DNA of 64,000 bases, taken from NCBI GenBank assembly GCA_009192285.1, contig CM018603.1, positions 4,624,062-4,688,061 on the forward strand, in the 5' to 3' direction. Positions within the stretch are counted from its first letter, which is position 1; each line of letters opens with the position of its first letter. Below the pieces are notes generated by a model. That model made no database searches and had not been told where the DNA came from. It saw nothing but the letters and a program-made list of their open reading frames with translations. Both the position numbers and the translations under genes were made by a program. Shown one piece after another: positions 11,230-23,173 of the stretch. Source of the DNA: Morchella semilibera (Eukaryota > Ascomycota > Pezizomycetes > Pezizales > Morchellaceae).

Positions 11230-13146
11230 AGCCTAGAGGGGGATTTTCCGCCGTTAATCCGGGCTCCTTGATGGTGGAGTGGGGCACGATTTTTGAGGTG
11301 GTACTGCTTGCTGAGGAGGGAGGGGGGAGAAAATTGGGAGACTGCTGTGTACAGCCTTTACGGGGGGGAATAAAGTATAAAATTGATGACGAATTTCCGC
11401 AGATTCCTTTATATTGAGCGTTCATAACAGTGCAGGGTACAAAGTTACAAATGGGTTTGTGGTGGTATAGAACGGATAAGCCTGTTAGCCGGGTAGAATC
11501 CGGAGTAATCTGAGTTCGTTTTTGCTACTCGTCTTGCTTGGTCTATAGCATCGCTACATTGCCTTGGACTCAATGAAGAACTCCAAAGAACATGCTCAGA
11601 GCTAGCGTTGTCTGTAACCTATGTTCATGATGAACGGACGTCTATAGAGAGATCTTCCTTCCTGTACTGAGAAAGAGGCATTGTCTACTATTTTCAAAAT
11701 CCATGGGTTGTTCTACCCTTAATAGTTCTCAGCGTATTACTATTGGAGTTATATTCTTTCTACTAGTTACTAACTCGCGCGTTAATTAGATGCCCGGATA
11801 TTGTTGGAGCCGATCATTGCGGCCAAATGCTTACAAGGGATTCCTGATCTTCTAATCAACGACTGTGTAGAACCAAATAAAAAGGAAATATCTAACACTC
11901 TACGCATGTTATTATTTCCCGCACTATTTTCCCTTTCTCCCTTCCGTTACTCTCAATATGCCTCTCGACCCCGTGGTTTACACACAATACTTGCTTTTCG
12001 TGCTGCACCGACGTGGATCTAGTGGCAGGCTCGACACACACGATCAACGCAGTTGGAGCCGCAAAAGATCTAGATATCTGATGTTCTCCGATAGTTCGTT
12101 GCTTCTTATACCAACGGCCCACACTGTGCCTGGTATCCCAAGCGCCACCACCGCGTTGTAACTACCCCTGGTGATTGGGGGGGGGGGGTGAAAAAAATCC
12201 TGACCACCGCCGGCTGGTAATATCCCACCTCGTCCCTCCTGGGTGCGAGCGACATTATTAGTTGGCCTTGGGTGGATCCAGAGTTTGGGCGGAAGTGATG
12301 TGGGCCAGCATAGTTCTGCTTACCTTAACTTTCCGTTCTTCCATGGAGGTTGCGGGGGTGGTAGGTGTGTGGATGCTGGTGTGTGGATGCTGCCTTCCAC
12401 ATAGCACCGAAGGGTGCATTGTTATGACGAGGTACAAAGGCTCACATTTGCTTCAGCAAATGTCCCAGGGGGTCAAGAAGGATTCCGAACTTCCTCCATG
12501 AATATATACTATCTATCTCCGCCCTCGCTAGACCTATAGTGGTCACTCCACCTGCGTAGAGTAAGGTGAGTACTTCACAATCGCTAGTGGGGTCCGGGGG
12601 GTAGGAAAGGGAAATGGTAAACGGGGCACTCAGGGACTAAAATGAAAAAAAAAAAAAAAACTCAAGATGTAGTAGCTGTAGAGTTCGTACTAGGTTGCGG
12701 TAGTTGTAGGAATATTTAAACGGCCATTATATAAAGACACAAGACGGGTGAAGCGCTGGGAGCGGTGGGATGTTTATTGTGGTCAGTATGTACAAGAGTG
12801 TTTGTGTGCGAGATGCCATAGTTCCACCGGAGAACTCTGCATAATTGGTAAAGGTGGGAAAAGAAAATCCTTGATCAATGTGAATAAGCCAATGCGTTAA
12901 TTTGGCTACCGGCAATGCACCTCGACCCACGTCAAAATCATTCCTCATATACGCGCGGGTGGTGTAAGGAAACAACCTCGGGAAACCAACAAAGCGCGGT
13001 CATGGTCTAGCACTCGACCCTTTCTAAGGCGCTATGAAAACGAGAGCGTACCCCGCACCTTATCTACTCGAATAATATGGCACTGCGCTGCTGTTACGGC
13101 ATTACTACGGCATGATGGCTAAGCAGCGATTCAATTCTGAAGTCCT
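11230..13146. other. Intergenic, no supported gene
   Basis: No convincing gene. It contains a G run (12178-12188), a 16-base A tract (12645-12660) and a small inverted repeat around 12445-12464 (CATTTGCT...AGCAAATG). Short ORFs lack domains and splice support. Confidence 0.45.
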
Positions 13147-14109
13147 TTACGATGCCATATCCATATTGTACGGGTCGCCCCCGCATTTTGTATATACTGC
13201 ACACGTCTGTCCCATCAAAGTTGCTTCCACCCAGCTTCCGCATACACTGCGTAGAAAAGTGATCGGTGGGCTGAAGTCATGAATATATCACCCGAGGTCG
13301 TGATGTGACATTGAAATTACCTCCTGCACCACGCGCACACTTGCCCCCGTAGGGGAAGTATGAGCTCCTAGTAGGAACTAACCTTAACGAGATTGTCCCC
13401 CACAGGGTCCACATTTCATAGCCAACCGCAACGGCTACTAAACAAGGTTGGAATGCAACATAGTGACCTGAGTTGATTTTGACGTACACTGAGCCGGACA
13501 AAACTGGTGTTTTCAACACCTGTGATGTCGCCGAGTAGAGCAAGTCACTTTTTGGCATCCCGCAGAGTTTGAGCTGCGGAGGTGGGAGGTGGAGTCTTGC
13601 GCAGGCGCCGCTGGCCGTCTGATGGGATTGGCCCTACACCAATTTGATGTCTATAGCTGGCTGACTATATACATTCCCGCTCTTCTTTCTATACCAAAAA
13701 TCAGGGATCTGCGCCTCCCAAGGGGACGCTAGAGGGGGTCCTGGTGTTTGGGGAGGTCCTACCGCGTGCTCTCTCGAAGGAGGTCAGTATTAACTCTTTG
13801 CTTCCCTTAGAGAGGACTAGGACGGTTACCACATGAAGGCTCGGAGGCCCTCCAGAATAAAATTCTATTCTGCCTGTTGACGATCCATATACACCTCTTG
13901 ATATGTATGTAAAGCTCAAATGCGGGAAGCATTCCAATGGTCTGGGGCTGTAAGCAACATGTTCTGTGGACCCCACATTCACATGTGTCTCCGCATGGTA
14001 GCACCACAGTGATATTAAAGATTGCTTGTGCATGGCCATAGATCGATGGTAGAGTAATGGACACGGTTAGGCCTGGTAGTGTGAGTAGGTGATCTATGGT
14101 TACATCCAA
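13147..14109 (-). CDS. Possible multi-exon hypothetical gene (low confidence)
   Basis: Minus-strand open stretches at 14109-13807 and 13558-13383, and a possible last exon 13246-13147, look coding. A good donor (AAG then GTTAGT at 13382) and an acceptor (TCTACGCAG before 13246) join the last two in phase across 136 bases. The last exon is open in two frames, so the stop is not certain. No domain was recognised and no ATG is fixed beyond the one at 14109. Confidence 0.25.
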
Positions 14110-14691
14110 CTTTGGTCACTTACGAGCTTATGCCTTGTTCGGGTTCGGGCAATCAAGTGCCTGGTAGTGGGGTCGAGTTTTCTTTATTCAGTCACTAAAT
14201 TATTAAACTCCGCAGCGCAGAGAGAAACAAACTCTGAGACATCAGGCCGGAGTAGGGGCGGAGGTAGCGTTAATGATGAACCCCGCTTCCATGTGTTGTT
14301 GATATTGGGCCGGGTCAATCGAATGTCGCAAGGACATCGGTGCACGTGTCAGGAAATAAACGGTGGCTAAGAACACAAAACAGTGACTCCTGCCCTCTGC
14401 ATCGTCTGTGAAATCACCGCTCACTCCTATCAGACCACTCTGGCCACAACACATTTGCTTGACCACGAACACGGGCGCGAGTTGTTTTTTTCATTCCTTC
14501 GGTATTTCCCCCAGCGCTGTAGGCAGAAAAACAGCCTCTACCAACGGAACCAGTTGCCCTCGATACAGAGCTCTCCAAAAAGTTTCGTCTCTTCCAATCA
14601 TCCTCTTTTATCCTGTCAGGACAGGATCTTCATCGTTACACACCCCAGCGAACTCGATATCACTCCCGTCACCGAACGAACTCTGCTGAAA

Positions 14692-15159
14692 ATGTCTTCA
14701 CAGACTTCACCCCCGTCTGTCACTGCTGTTGTATCCCGGATCGATAGCATCAAGCATCACATCCGTATGCTCCAAAACGTGCACGGCCAGCGCTTAGCTG
14801 AATATCACGCTCTATGCAGCATCAGTTCCTACCAGCACGACGAGGCGTTCGACTCCTTCGTTCTCGGTGGCCTGCGGATCCCGAGCGGCGTGGTGAATAG
14901 AGCTGTCCGTACTGCCTATCTCCAGCATGCGATGAGCAATGACGTATACTACATGAGGGTGTTGGAGCGAGAGTGGAAGGACCTTGCCTGGGCTGAGCTG
15001 GAAAGGGTGGATGCCGAGAGGAGGGAGAGTGAGCGCAGGAGGGAGGAAGAGGTCAACAGGAACATGGTACAGGGATGGAAGCGGAAAACGGAGCACGGCC
15101 GGGAGGTCCGTACTGGGAAAAAGGGCAGACAAGGGGGGAAGGCGGCTGGAGCCGCTTGA
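14692..15159 (+). CDS. Small helix-rich protein, array member 1
   Basis: 155 residues from an ATG that follows a long pyrimidine-rich leader; the frame is open upstream, but this start fits the Ser/Thr-rich N-termini of the neighbours. Residues 10-110 are predicted by eye to be mainly amphipathic helix. The C-terminus is a charged coiled-coil-like segment (ER...ERRREEE) ending in a Lys/Arg/Gly-rich tail that could bind nucleic acid or act as a nuclear signal. No known family was recognised. It is the first of a run of similarly sized proteins to 28.3 kb. Confidence 0.6.
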   Translation: MSSQTSPPSVTAVVSRIDSIKHHIRMLQNVHGQRLAEYHALCSISSYQHDEAFDSFVLGGLRIPSGVVNRAVRTAYLQHAMSNDVYYMRVLEREWKDLAWAELERVDAERRESERRREEEVNRNMVQGWKRKTEHGREVRTGKKGRQGGKAAGAA

Positions 15160-16213
15160 TCTTTGGTGGAAGTTGTATCTCGGTACAGGCCCACTCGCGC
15201 CGAGGCACCGCAATAGGGCCTGGCCGAGAAGGGTAGATGGGAGTGTGAAAAGTCTCTACAATAGATAGGAGTAATCCAAATTAATCAAAGGTTTTCCCAC
15301 ACTTCAGGAGCTTGCTTGCGGGTTTGATATCATGGGCAAGGGGCAGAAAAGCTTTAGCGAGAACGGTTTGTCGGTGATCATATATTAAAGCGTTTAGGTT
15401 ATTTTTACCATATAAAACTCGTTATTTCTCTGTGAGAAACAGCTATTCTCCAAAAATATTTTGCTTGCCCGCCGAAGAGGGCATTTTTCACTCAAAGTAA
15501 AGTATTACAAATGCCATACTAAAAGGATAGTAAAGAAGGTGGGGACGATGTATGTAGGGTTTGGTCAATGCACGAGAGGTTTACCATAAACTTGCTGGAG
15601 CGGTGGGAGAAACCATCAATCTATATCTATTTCCAGTTGGGTCCCAGATGAGTGGATTCTGGACTGATCAGGGTCAGAGTGATAACATATGATTCGGGCC
15701 CTCCTGCGCCTCATAAATTAAGAAGATTAATAAATTAAAAATGAAATTGAAATTGAAAATAAGTTAGAGTAGGTGTAGTATATGGGGACGGAAGTGCTGG
15801 GGGTGGTGTCTACCCTAGCTTGTATACCGTGGTAGGGCGGGCAAATGATGTATCTCGCTCGGTAGGTGTTATCAAGAGCTCTTGGGCATAAACTCTACCA
15901 AAGAATAAAGTCCAGGCTTTTGTCGGCGGCCGAGTTCGGCTCCAAAATAGAAAATATTCTCTTAGGCCGGGGACCTTATGGAGAACGAAGGCACAGGCCT
16001 TTGAGACCAAATTAAAAAAAAAAGGTTTTAGAGGGCTATGTGCCGGTGGCTCAACTTGGAGAGTTCATACACTCCATGCCCTGCCTCGCCGCCGAAACGC
16101 TCAACCTACCTACCATAGCCCCACCTCCCGAAAATCTGCTACAATCCCGATCAGATGGAGAACACAAACCCTTACAAATCCTTATTTTACCAAACAACAC
16201 AACGCGTCTGGTC
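15160..16213. other. Intergenic, no supported gene
   Basis: AT-rich in places (about 15380-15500 and 15710-15780). No gene, structured repeat or RNA signature was recognised. Confidence 0.4.
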
Positions 16214-16582
16214 ATGTCTGCCTCATCGGAGACTGAGGGACTCGAGCATTCCGTGGGTCCCGCACAGGAAACCCATTTACCCGTCAGCCTCTAGTCCTTT
16301 CTTTTTTAGGCTTTTCTTCTAAACCGGCGGACATGTATAGGAGCCTCCCATCCTCCGCTCCCTCGACATGAACTCTGCATCCCATGTCGTGTCCCATCGG
16401 GGATCTCACTCAACAAGCCCAGTGCTGCCCTTCCCACGAACCACGTGATGACCCGTATGCAATGCCTCATCGGCACCTGCGAGAAGCTGTTTGTGGCCTA
16501 CAACGGTCACCGAACCGGGCGCGACGCCCACAAGGCCATAGGGCCCCACAGCGGCCATCACATAGCGAGCTCACCTGAGTAA
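16214..16582 (+). pseudogene. Decayed member of the small helical protein array
   Basis: Two disconnected pieces resemble the neighbours. At 16214 an ATG opens 26 codons rich in Ser/Glu, like the start of the protein at 17519. At 16448-16582 a second ATG opens 44 codons with a helix of similar character (CEKLFVAYNGHR). A stop and a frame change separate them and no normal intron fits, so this is read as a broken paralogue. The relationship is judged by eye only. Confidence 0.35.
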
Positions 16583-17518
16583 AGAACGAGTCCCTTAAGG
16601 CGAGAGAGGTATTAGGCATCCACTAGTCCCCATTGACTATCTTTCATCCGGTGACACCGACGGGAACTGATCACTGGGAAATCACAGATAGGGCGGATTG
16701 CAGCGCCAGAGGATTTATCTCGCCGCATCGTATAACAATGGACGAATATCATAGATAAATTAGTACTATATCGTCCAGCTCTCCGGCCACGGAGTTCCCA
16801 GATGATTGTGTTACGCACTGACACCCATTAAATTCTGCTGCTGCCCAGGTAAATATTAATGCTGGGGGTGCTATCATTTCCATAGTCCAGGCTTCCTCAA
16901 CGACCATCCGAGTAATATTGGATAGAATACTAGTACAAGAAAGGATGATGTAAGCATCAAGCAGACCTTAAAGGTATGCTTTGTCTTGCCAATGCTGACT
17001 TTTGACACGAGCTAAGATATACATTCTATTGCACCCTAATCTCTGCTAGGAGGATTTCGACGCAACCAGACCTTACGACGCAATATAGAAAAGCAAAACT
17101 TGCTATTCACTACCTACAATTCCAGTATTACCCTTTTCCCTGACCGCAAGATTCTAAATCCAAGATGAAGGGCCACAAGAATATTTGGCCTGCCGAAATT
17201 GGGCCGGATAGGGGCGATGCGGTACGTTGGTTTCCCTACTTGTGGCATTAGTTTGCCAGTATTTTCTACGTGGAAGTGTCTATACATATTAACTGACTGG
17301 TGGTGTTTTTATTTTCAGGCAGCTGCGGAAACCCCAGGGACCGCTTCTCGTAGTAACGTCAGTACGTCGATGATGCATGATAGAAAGCACTTCTCATCAC
17401 TAGGGAAAATATTGGTAAGCGCAACATATCCTATCCAACTATTCGTGCGCGATCTCAAGAGCCTCCGGTAGCTAATTTAACTGCCGCGTACCCCATATAG
17501 GCTCGTGAGAGCGACACC
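16583..17518. other. Intergenic / leader of the next gene
   Basis: No gene seen. GT/AG pairs such as ATTTTCAG (about 17318) and CCATATAG (about 17500) suggest 5' untranslated introns of the gene starting at 17519. Confidence 0.35.
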
Positions 17519-17950
17519 ATGAGCAGCGGGTCTGAACCTAGTAGCTCCGACGAAACCTCCAAGAAAGATGTCGATGAGCGCTCTCTTACGCCTGAGGGAA
17601 GCGCCATCCTCGTCCCAGATACCTTACGCTTTCCAACCTCAAAAATCACTCTCGACCTTCAACAGATTCAAAAGGTTCTGGACAACCCAAAAGCCTTGAT
17701 GGGTCACAGCAAGATATGGGCATTGACCAAAAGGTACAACCGGGTTTTGATAATTGTGAACGGGCTCCGCGCATCTCGCACCAGATACCAGAAGATGATT
17801 AACGATAAACGAGGGGTGAAAGCGGCCCAGGGACCATTTCACCGCGCTATGTTGGAGGGGGAGGTGGCGAGAATGGGGAAAGAGTTGGGATATGCGGTGG
17901 TTGTTCAGATGGAACTGGAGGAGGTGATGCTTACTGCTGCTGGTAGGTAG
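17519..17950 (+). CDS. Small helix-rich protein, array member 2
   Basis: 143 residues, single exon, ATG start. A Ser/Asp/Glu-rich N-terminus of about 35 residues is followed by helices. A motif shared with other array members is seen at residues 107-121: F107-x2-A110-x4-E115-V-x-R118-M-G120-K. Similar text occurs in the proteins at 18834 (F62...E70AVR), 19910 (E68VVRIGK) and 26156 (E65FDRIG). No known domain; function unknown. A cytosolic or nuclear protein is likely, since no signal peptide or membrane segment is seen. Confidence 0.65.
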   Translation: MSSGSEPSSSDETSKKDVDERSLTPEGSAILVPDTLRFPTSKITLDLQQIQKVLDNPKALMGHSKIWALTKRYNRVLIIVNGLRASRTRYQKMINDKRGVKAAQGPFHRAMLEGEVARMGKELGYAVVVQMELEEVMLTAAGR

Positions 17951-18833
17951 GAGCTTATTATCTGGGTTGTACTTTATTTTCTTTTCTGCGGAGGGGGGCG
18001 GGGATAACTTTTAACCTTAAAGTGCTTTAATGAATAATTGTCCTAACGGAGTTACTTTTTAAAACAAATACATAGTTTCTCTTGGCTTCATTAGATGAAT
18101 TGGAAAGCGGCGCATCGCTACGTAACTTGTCTCGTGAAGCATGAATCACCAGTTAGTTCAGTTGCACGACGGTTCAACGCGCATATATTCGAGGACGGAG
18201 TGATTTTGGAGAGAGTTGACTATCAGTAAAAAGGTGCACGAATATTTTTCATTTCCGGGGGCGGCTTCCGAACCACCACCACATACGTCATAGGTACCTC
18301 TTTTCCCACTACATTCAAATCCACCCACAACAAAACGAGTACTAAGTCAAAGCAATATCCAACGGGATGGCGTTTTTCCTTCCTTCAGATTTCCTGCCCT
18401 CGTCTAACGCGCCTGTACGTCTCTCCTCCTTAATGGCAGAGCATTCGTAGTGTTCCTACTTGATTTGAGGCCCACTACTAACTTTGGATCCTTACGGAAT
18501 TCTAGCTTCACCATAAGCCTTCTACTACCAGCCCCCACCGCCAACAGATTTTCTGCCACGACATGACTGGGCTTCCCCCTCCTGCTGACAAGAAAGGGAC
18601 TGTGTGTTACCAGCAGTAGTTATGATTAAGGAAGAGGGTTATTGTTACTGGGCTAACTTCTTTAGGCCTCTCAGGAGCACGCGCTCGGCCACCTACACGA
18701 CCCAGCCCGGCGTAACCACCCCATCTACAAGCCGTGCAGTCAATGGCACGAAGCCCCCTACACCAGCCCAGACATCCCAGCCTTATGCCCGGAGGCCACG
18801 GCAAGAAAGGTAACGTTTCCAGTAAGCCCACAC
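17951..18833. other. Intergenic, no supported gene
   Basis: A Pro/Thr-rich open frame at about 18604-18813 ends just before the next gene and could be a 5' exon, but no usable intron was found between the two. Confidence 0.35.
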
Positions 18834-19148
18834 ATGCGCGAGATCAACGCCATTGGGAACCACGTCTCGACGAGGACCGCGTCCAACAACCGGAATTTCA
18901 CTCTGCGGGTGAAATGCAGTAGGTTGGAGGAGATCAGGTCAGAGCTGCAGGGTATCTATGCTGCGCACTGCAGCATCATGAACCAGCTCCCGGATAGGAG
19001 ATACCGCGGACGCTCCTTCTATATAGCTATGATGGAGGGTGAAGCGGTGAGACAGGAGAACCAGCTCTCGGTGGTGGAGTCTGTCAGGGAGCAGATCATT
19101 TTGGATATCTGTTTTTCTTCGGCGCCTAGTTTCTCCTGTGGGCTATGA
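18834..19148 (+). CDS. Small helix-rich protein, array member 3
   Basis: 104 residues from the first in-frame ATG. Residues 24-80 are strongly helical and contain the array motif in the form F62-Y-I-A65-M-M-E-G-E70-A-V-R73, closest to the protein at 17519 (FHRAMLEGEVAR). It lacks the acidic N-terminal region of that protein and may be missing a 5' exon. The tail ends with a short hydrophobic stretch. Function unknown. Confidence 0.55.
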   Translation: MREINAIGNHVSTRTASNNRNFTLRVKCSRLEEIRSELQGIYAAHCSIMNQLPDRRYRGRSFYIAMMEGEAVRQENQLSVVESVREQIILDICFSSAPSFSCGL

Positions 19149-19909
19149 GGGGGGTGGGTGTGTGAATTTTAGGATCTAGGGCTGTTTAGGCCGCCTTATA
19201 GTTTCCAGATAGAAATGAAGGATTTGTTTTAAATGATATCAATATGTGTGGATTATGGTATCCAGGAAATCAACAAATGTGCCAAAGCCCAGGACCAGAA
19301 GCTCACATCTGTTCCCCGAATACAAGAACCAGTTGCCCCCTTAGCTACTATCCCAATCGCCGATCTTGTTCCACCTTATAACTTCAAATGCCAAATGCGA
19401 TTCATCCCTTCAGTTACTAACGACCATCCTCTTCCCTGATTCTACCATTGAACCCCCGAGAGAGGCAACCATGATGGGCTCGACAAGATGCAATCTGGCC
19501 TCAAGCCTCAAATTAGCTGCGATAAAATTGTAGAGTAAAGATATTAAATAGTTTAAACTTCACGCCAATGGCGCTTATAAGTGATATCAATTAACAGGAG
19601 TGCCATGTTTAAGTGTACCCAGAAATCTGGCCAGAGGAGGGCATCGTCATGCTTTCCAGAAACTGAGTCATGAGGTCCTCAGACCAAACAACCTAAGTAT
19701 CAGACTAGCAATTTAACATTGGTACCCAAGGGCACCGGCCTTTGTCGGTAAAGGTATAAATGCTCCACTTCGCCTCTGCCCTGACCACTCTCAGTCCACA
19801 TCCCAGGGCATTCATCACAACCATTCAATCCTCATCAACCTAAATTACCTCCTCAAGACTTTCAAGTCTTCCTCAAGACTTCCAAGTCCTCCTCAAATCT
19901 CTCTCGAAC
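19149..19909. other. Intergenic / promoter and leader of the next gene
   Basis: No gene. Immediately before the next ATG (about 19851-19896) a unit of roughly 18 bases (CCTCAAGACTTCCAAGTC) is repeated about three times, so it lies in the presumed 5' leader. Confidence 0.45.
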
Positions 19910-20290
19910 ATGCTTCCACCATACTCAGTCCGCGGTCAGATCCGCACCCTCCTAGAAGAGTACAACCGCCTCGGCAGCTTCTACCGCAAGAATAAAGAGG
20001 CATTCGACAGGAACTACTTCTTGTTCAAGGTTGTGTACGACCTCATTGGGCCGTCCCGGTGGGAATCCGGAGAGTGGAAAACCGACGCTGCCTTTGCCAG
20101 GGTCTCGGCGGAGGTTGTCAGGATCGGGAAGCAGGACGCCTATTTGAAGGAGGAATTAGAGAGTATCGAGCTGGACGCTTACAACTGCTACTGCTCTATC
20201 TCTGGGTTGATTCGCGAGTTGGGGGAGAGGTGTGAAGGGTCGGGTCGGGATCTCCTTCGGGGCAATGCACAGGGTTTTAACTTTGAGTGA
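19910..20290 (+). CDS. Small helix-rich protein, array member 4
   Basis: 126 residues, single exon. Almost wholly helical by eye, beginning LLEEYNRL near residue 14. The array motif is at residues 62-74 (F62..V..E68-V-V-R71-I-G-K). It has no signal peptide, membrane segment or catalytic motif. It is the most compact of the array members and a good query for finding the family elsewhere. Confidence 0.65.
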   Translation: MLPPYSVRGQIRTLLEEYNRLGSFYRKNKEAFDRNYFLFKVVYDLIGPSRWESGEWKTDAAFARVSAEVVRIGKQDAYLKEELESIELDAYNCYCSISGLIRELGERCEGSGRDLLRGNAQGFNFE

Positions 20291-21029
20291 TAAGGAGGAG
20301 CCGGAAGAGTAGGAGATGGATGGGGCCGCGGGGCGGTCTGAGATGCAATGCAAATGTTACTGAGTGCACTCGATGATCTTGTACCAGTTCTTCATTTCTG
20401 TTACCTCTTGAAGTTTCATATAATGCATGCTTGGGTTGGGGATCTACACAGAATAAATACCACACTGAATACACAATTATGCATCGTGCCTTAGCCACCA
20501 GGAAATGAACATAGGACTAGCTGCAGCCATCAATAATGTCGTGAGTTTAGTTGCGAGCGGTGCCATAATATTTTGCTACCCAACAGTGGGAGAGTAGAGA
20601 TTGTGGATTTCTTCGCCGCAAGGCCCCTTTTACCGGAGAGACTGTGGTACATGTAATCAGTGGGCGCGTGACTGACAGAATCAGGTGAGTCTTTTACTTA
20701 ACCATCTTTCATCCTTAGCCTAGGGAGCATTTCCCAAAGTAATTCCATAGCCTACTACATCCTCATGCGTCTCTCTAGACGCTACGAGCATCCTGTTGCA
20801 TCTCTCCCGATCACAATCTACCTCACCCATATATTAACTTCCACAGTTAGACGCTACGGGCCATCATTGACTAAACACGCTCTTAGCTTCCTAAATCCAA
20901 ACCGCCCAACCCCCACCCCGAAAAAGAAAAAGAAAAAAACCCACCAAAATTCACTTCTCTGCTAAAAAATCAACAATAGCAAGCACCCTCAACGTCTACT
21001 TCCTGCAGTCCGACACGCATTTCCTCAGG
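20291..21029. other. Intergenic, no supported gene
   Basis: No gene recognised; A-rich tract near 20922-20939. Confidence 0.4.
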
Positions 21030-21332
21030 ATGCGCATGTCATTTCTAAAACTCCAACTGCATGTCGGAGAGAGGATGCGCGGGTGTTACATGCATCAGTT
21101 GATGGATATCCACATCAGGTTCCTCCATAACTGCACCGTTCTCGCTCATAGCGACGGTAGTTGTGCTAAGAGGGGCTCGCCGAAAGACATGCTGCTAGTA
21201 TGGTACGAATCCCCTCGTCGGGGATGCGAATTAAGGCTGCCATGGAGAGGTTCGAGAGAGGTGGGCTCTATAAGATACCTCCTGTTTCTGGGCGTTGCCA
21301 CTGTGTGTATGAGTACTCTGGTTCAAAGGTAG
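21030..21332 (+). pseudogene. Decayed member of the small helical protein array
   Basis: A helix-like piece in one frame (beginning KLQLHVGERMRG near 21049) is followed in another frame by a segment starting near 21200 (MRIKAAMERFERGGLY) that recalls the FxxAMxEGE motif of the array. The two frames cannot be joined by a normal intron here, so it is read as a frameshifted paralogue. Homology is by eye and weak. Confidence 0.3.
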
Positions 21333-22093
21333 GAGGACTACATTTCATTAGGAGCGGGTCCAGACTTAGTACTATCTGGGAGTGGAGGGCGTCAGCGGTG
21401 GGCATCGGGCGCAGGAGTGGTGCGTGGTCCGGCAACAAACAGAAATTAAGGAGAAGGGGTGAGAAGAATTTGCTTGCCTGGGTATTAAGGGTTTTAACGT
21501 ATTCTTGTCTCAGTCTTGTGCGTGTCACCGAGCCGAGCCCTAGACAGAGGGCGCGAGGGAATTGGTCTCCTTCTACTTTCACCGCCCCATCCCCTCCTTC
21601 CTTTGCGGATATTACATCCCCTATTGCTTGTTGCTCCATATTTCTAAATTTCATCGACTTAAACATCTGCGAGGTGGACCCACTGCCTGTTTATCAAAAG
21701 AGCATTTTCAACATGTTCTATAGCTAAGAGGCTGCACAATAAATTAAACGAAACAAAAAAAGAAAGCAATGCTAACACTAGATCATAAAGTATCACTCGC
21801 TGGAATCACTTGTCATGTCTTGGCGAGTTCCAACTTCCCGCCATGGTGAGGGTGATACCGCCAGGCGACAGAAACTGGTAAGAAACTATCTGCTTTATAT
21901 TGAAACCACCATCTCACGACTGAATTTAAACCTTCACCTCACGCCGGTATACCCCACCACCACCAATACCAATATCTCTACATACGTTGGAAATATATTA
22001 TCCGCTATCTGTATGTTGAACCTCGTTGCCCAAATACCCAAAAGACTCCAAAGACTGATAACCTCACCCTATCACAGCGTCATAATATCTCCA

Positions 22094-22612
22094 ATGCAAG
22101 ATCAAGGACCCCCATACCCAACCCACCAGACCAGGCCCAGCGTCGCCATGCCTCCTGCTCCCCGTTCCCTCCTCCCCCAGACCAGGTCACCATATAACGA
22201 ACCACTCATTCCCACAGCCACCGTGCTGATCCCACAACTCCCGGCCACCTTCAGCGACCTGGACGTCACTCCGGGCATGAGTTCTGATGCCTATAGGATC
22301 TCTCTCTACACCAGGCATGGCATCCTCCGCGACGAGTACATTGCCCTGCTCAGGCGCCACACGCAGCTCTCAAACGCCTACTCTGACAGGCTGAGCCCTG
22401 GGAAAAACCCGACCCGGTATTATAGCACGGGTGTCCCTTGCGTCGTTGGCTTGACCGGTTTCTTGGAGAGCGCTGCCGAAGAGATGCAGCTGCTGCAGGC
22501 TGAGACGAATCGCGTGGGGGACATTGCGGCGCGCAAATATGTCGAGTTGATGGAGGTGGATAGGATGTTGGATTTGTTGGCAGACTTGGAGGCTGAGGAA
22601 GGAAGAGTGTAA
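22094..22612 (+). CDS. Small helix-rich protein, array member 5
   Basis: 172 residues from the ATG at 22094; the frame is open further upstream to 21815, but the upstream part looks like leader. Residues 1-55 are Pro-rich and disordered. Residues 62-172 are helical, with a Tyr/Arg-rich first helix and a long acidic, Leu-rich last helix that could form a coiled coil. The spacing of the helices resembles the other array proteins, while the EVxRIG motif is degenerate. No domain recognised. Confidence 0.6.
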   Translation: MQDQGPPYPTHQTRPSVAMPPAPRSLLPQTRSPYNEPLIPTATVLIPQLPATFSDLDVTPGMSSDAYRISLYTRHGILRDEYIALLRRHTQLSNAYSDRLSPGKNPTRYYSTGVPCVVGLTGFLESAAEEMQLLQAETNRVGDIAARKYVELMEVDRMLDLLADLEAEEGRV

Positions 22613-23173
22613 TATGTGAGTAACATATGTGGAAATCTTTCAAGGCTGGGGATCAGTTGATCTGGCAAGAGAGAGGTTCCTCCTTTAATTCTTCGGTAAA
22701 ATATCTTGAAATTCAATCTCACCATATTTCACTTCTACAGCATATCTATATAGATAGTTTCTTCCGGCGGCAAACCGCCCCCTCAGCTACCTCTCTCATC
22801 ATACAAAGGTCTCATATATTCCCTCATTTCATGTCAAGAACCTTAAGATATCCTTTTTTTTTGGTTTCAAAATACCCGTACGCTTTAGATTGATCATTAT
22901 ACTACTATGTATGGCAGGGCTCACCGTACTAGCCAGAGCGGAGGTCCTCAAACCAGTTTGTCGTATCTCCTAATATATCTCACACTTCAAAAGTTCGTTC
23001 ATACACCTCTCTGCTCCTCGCTCCGAAAAAATGAGGGTTTAGCACAAGTTTACCACGTATTCTTTTATTTATTTCCACAGGGATCGACCAATCTATATGG
23101 ATCCTGACTCGTCCCTGTTCTCTAATCCTATCCTAGCTATCATCCTCATGGGTCACTATCTCTACTACTCGAC
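22613..23173. other. Intergenic between convergent genes
   Basis: Lies between the 3' ends of genes pointing at each other. AT-rich, no gene seen. Confidence 0.4.
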
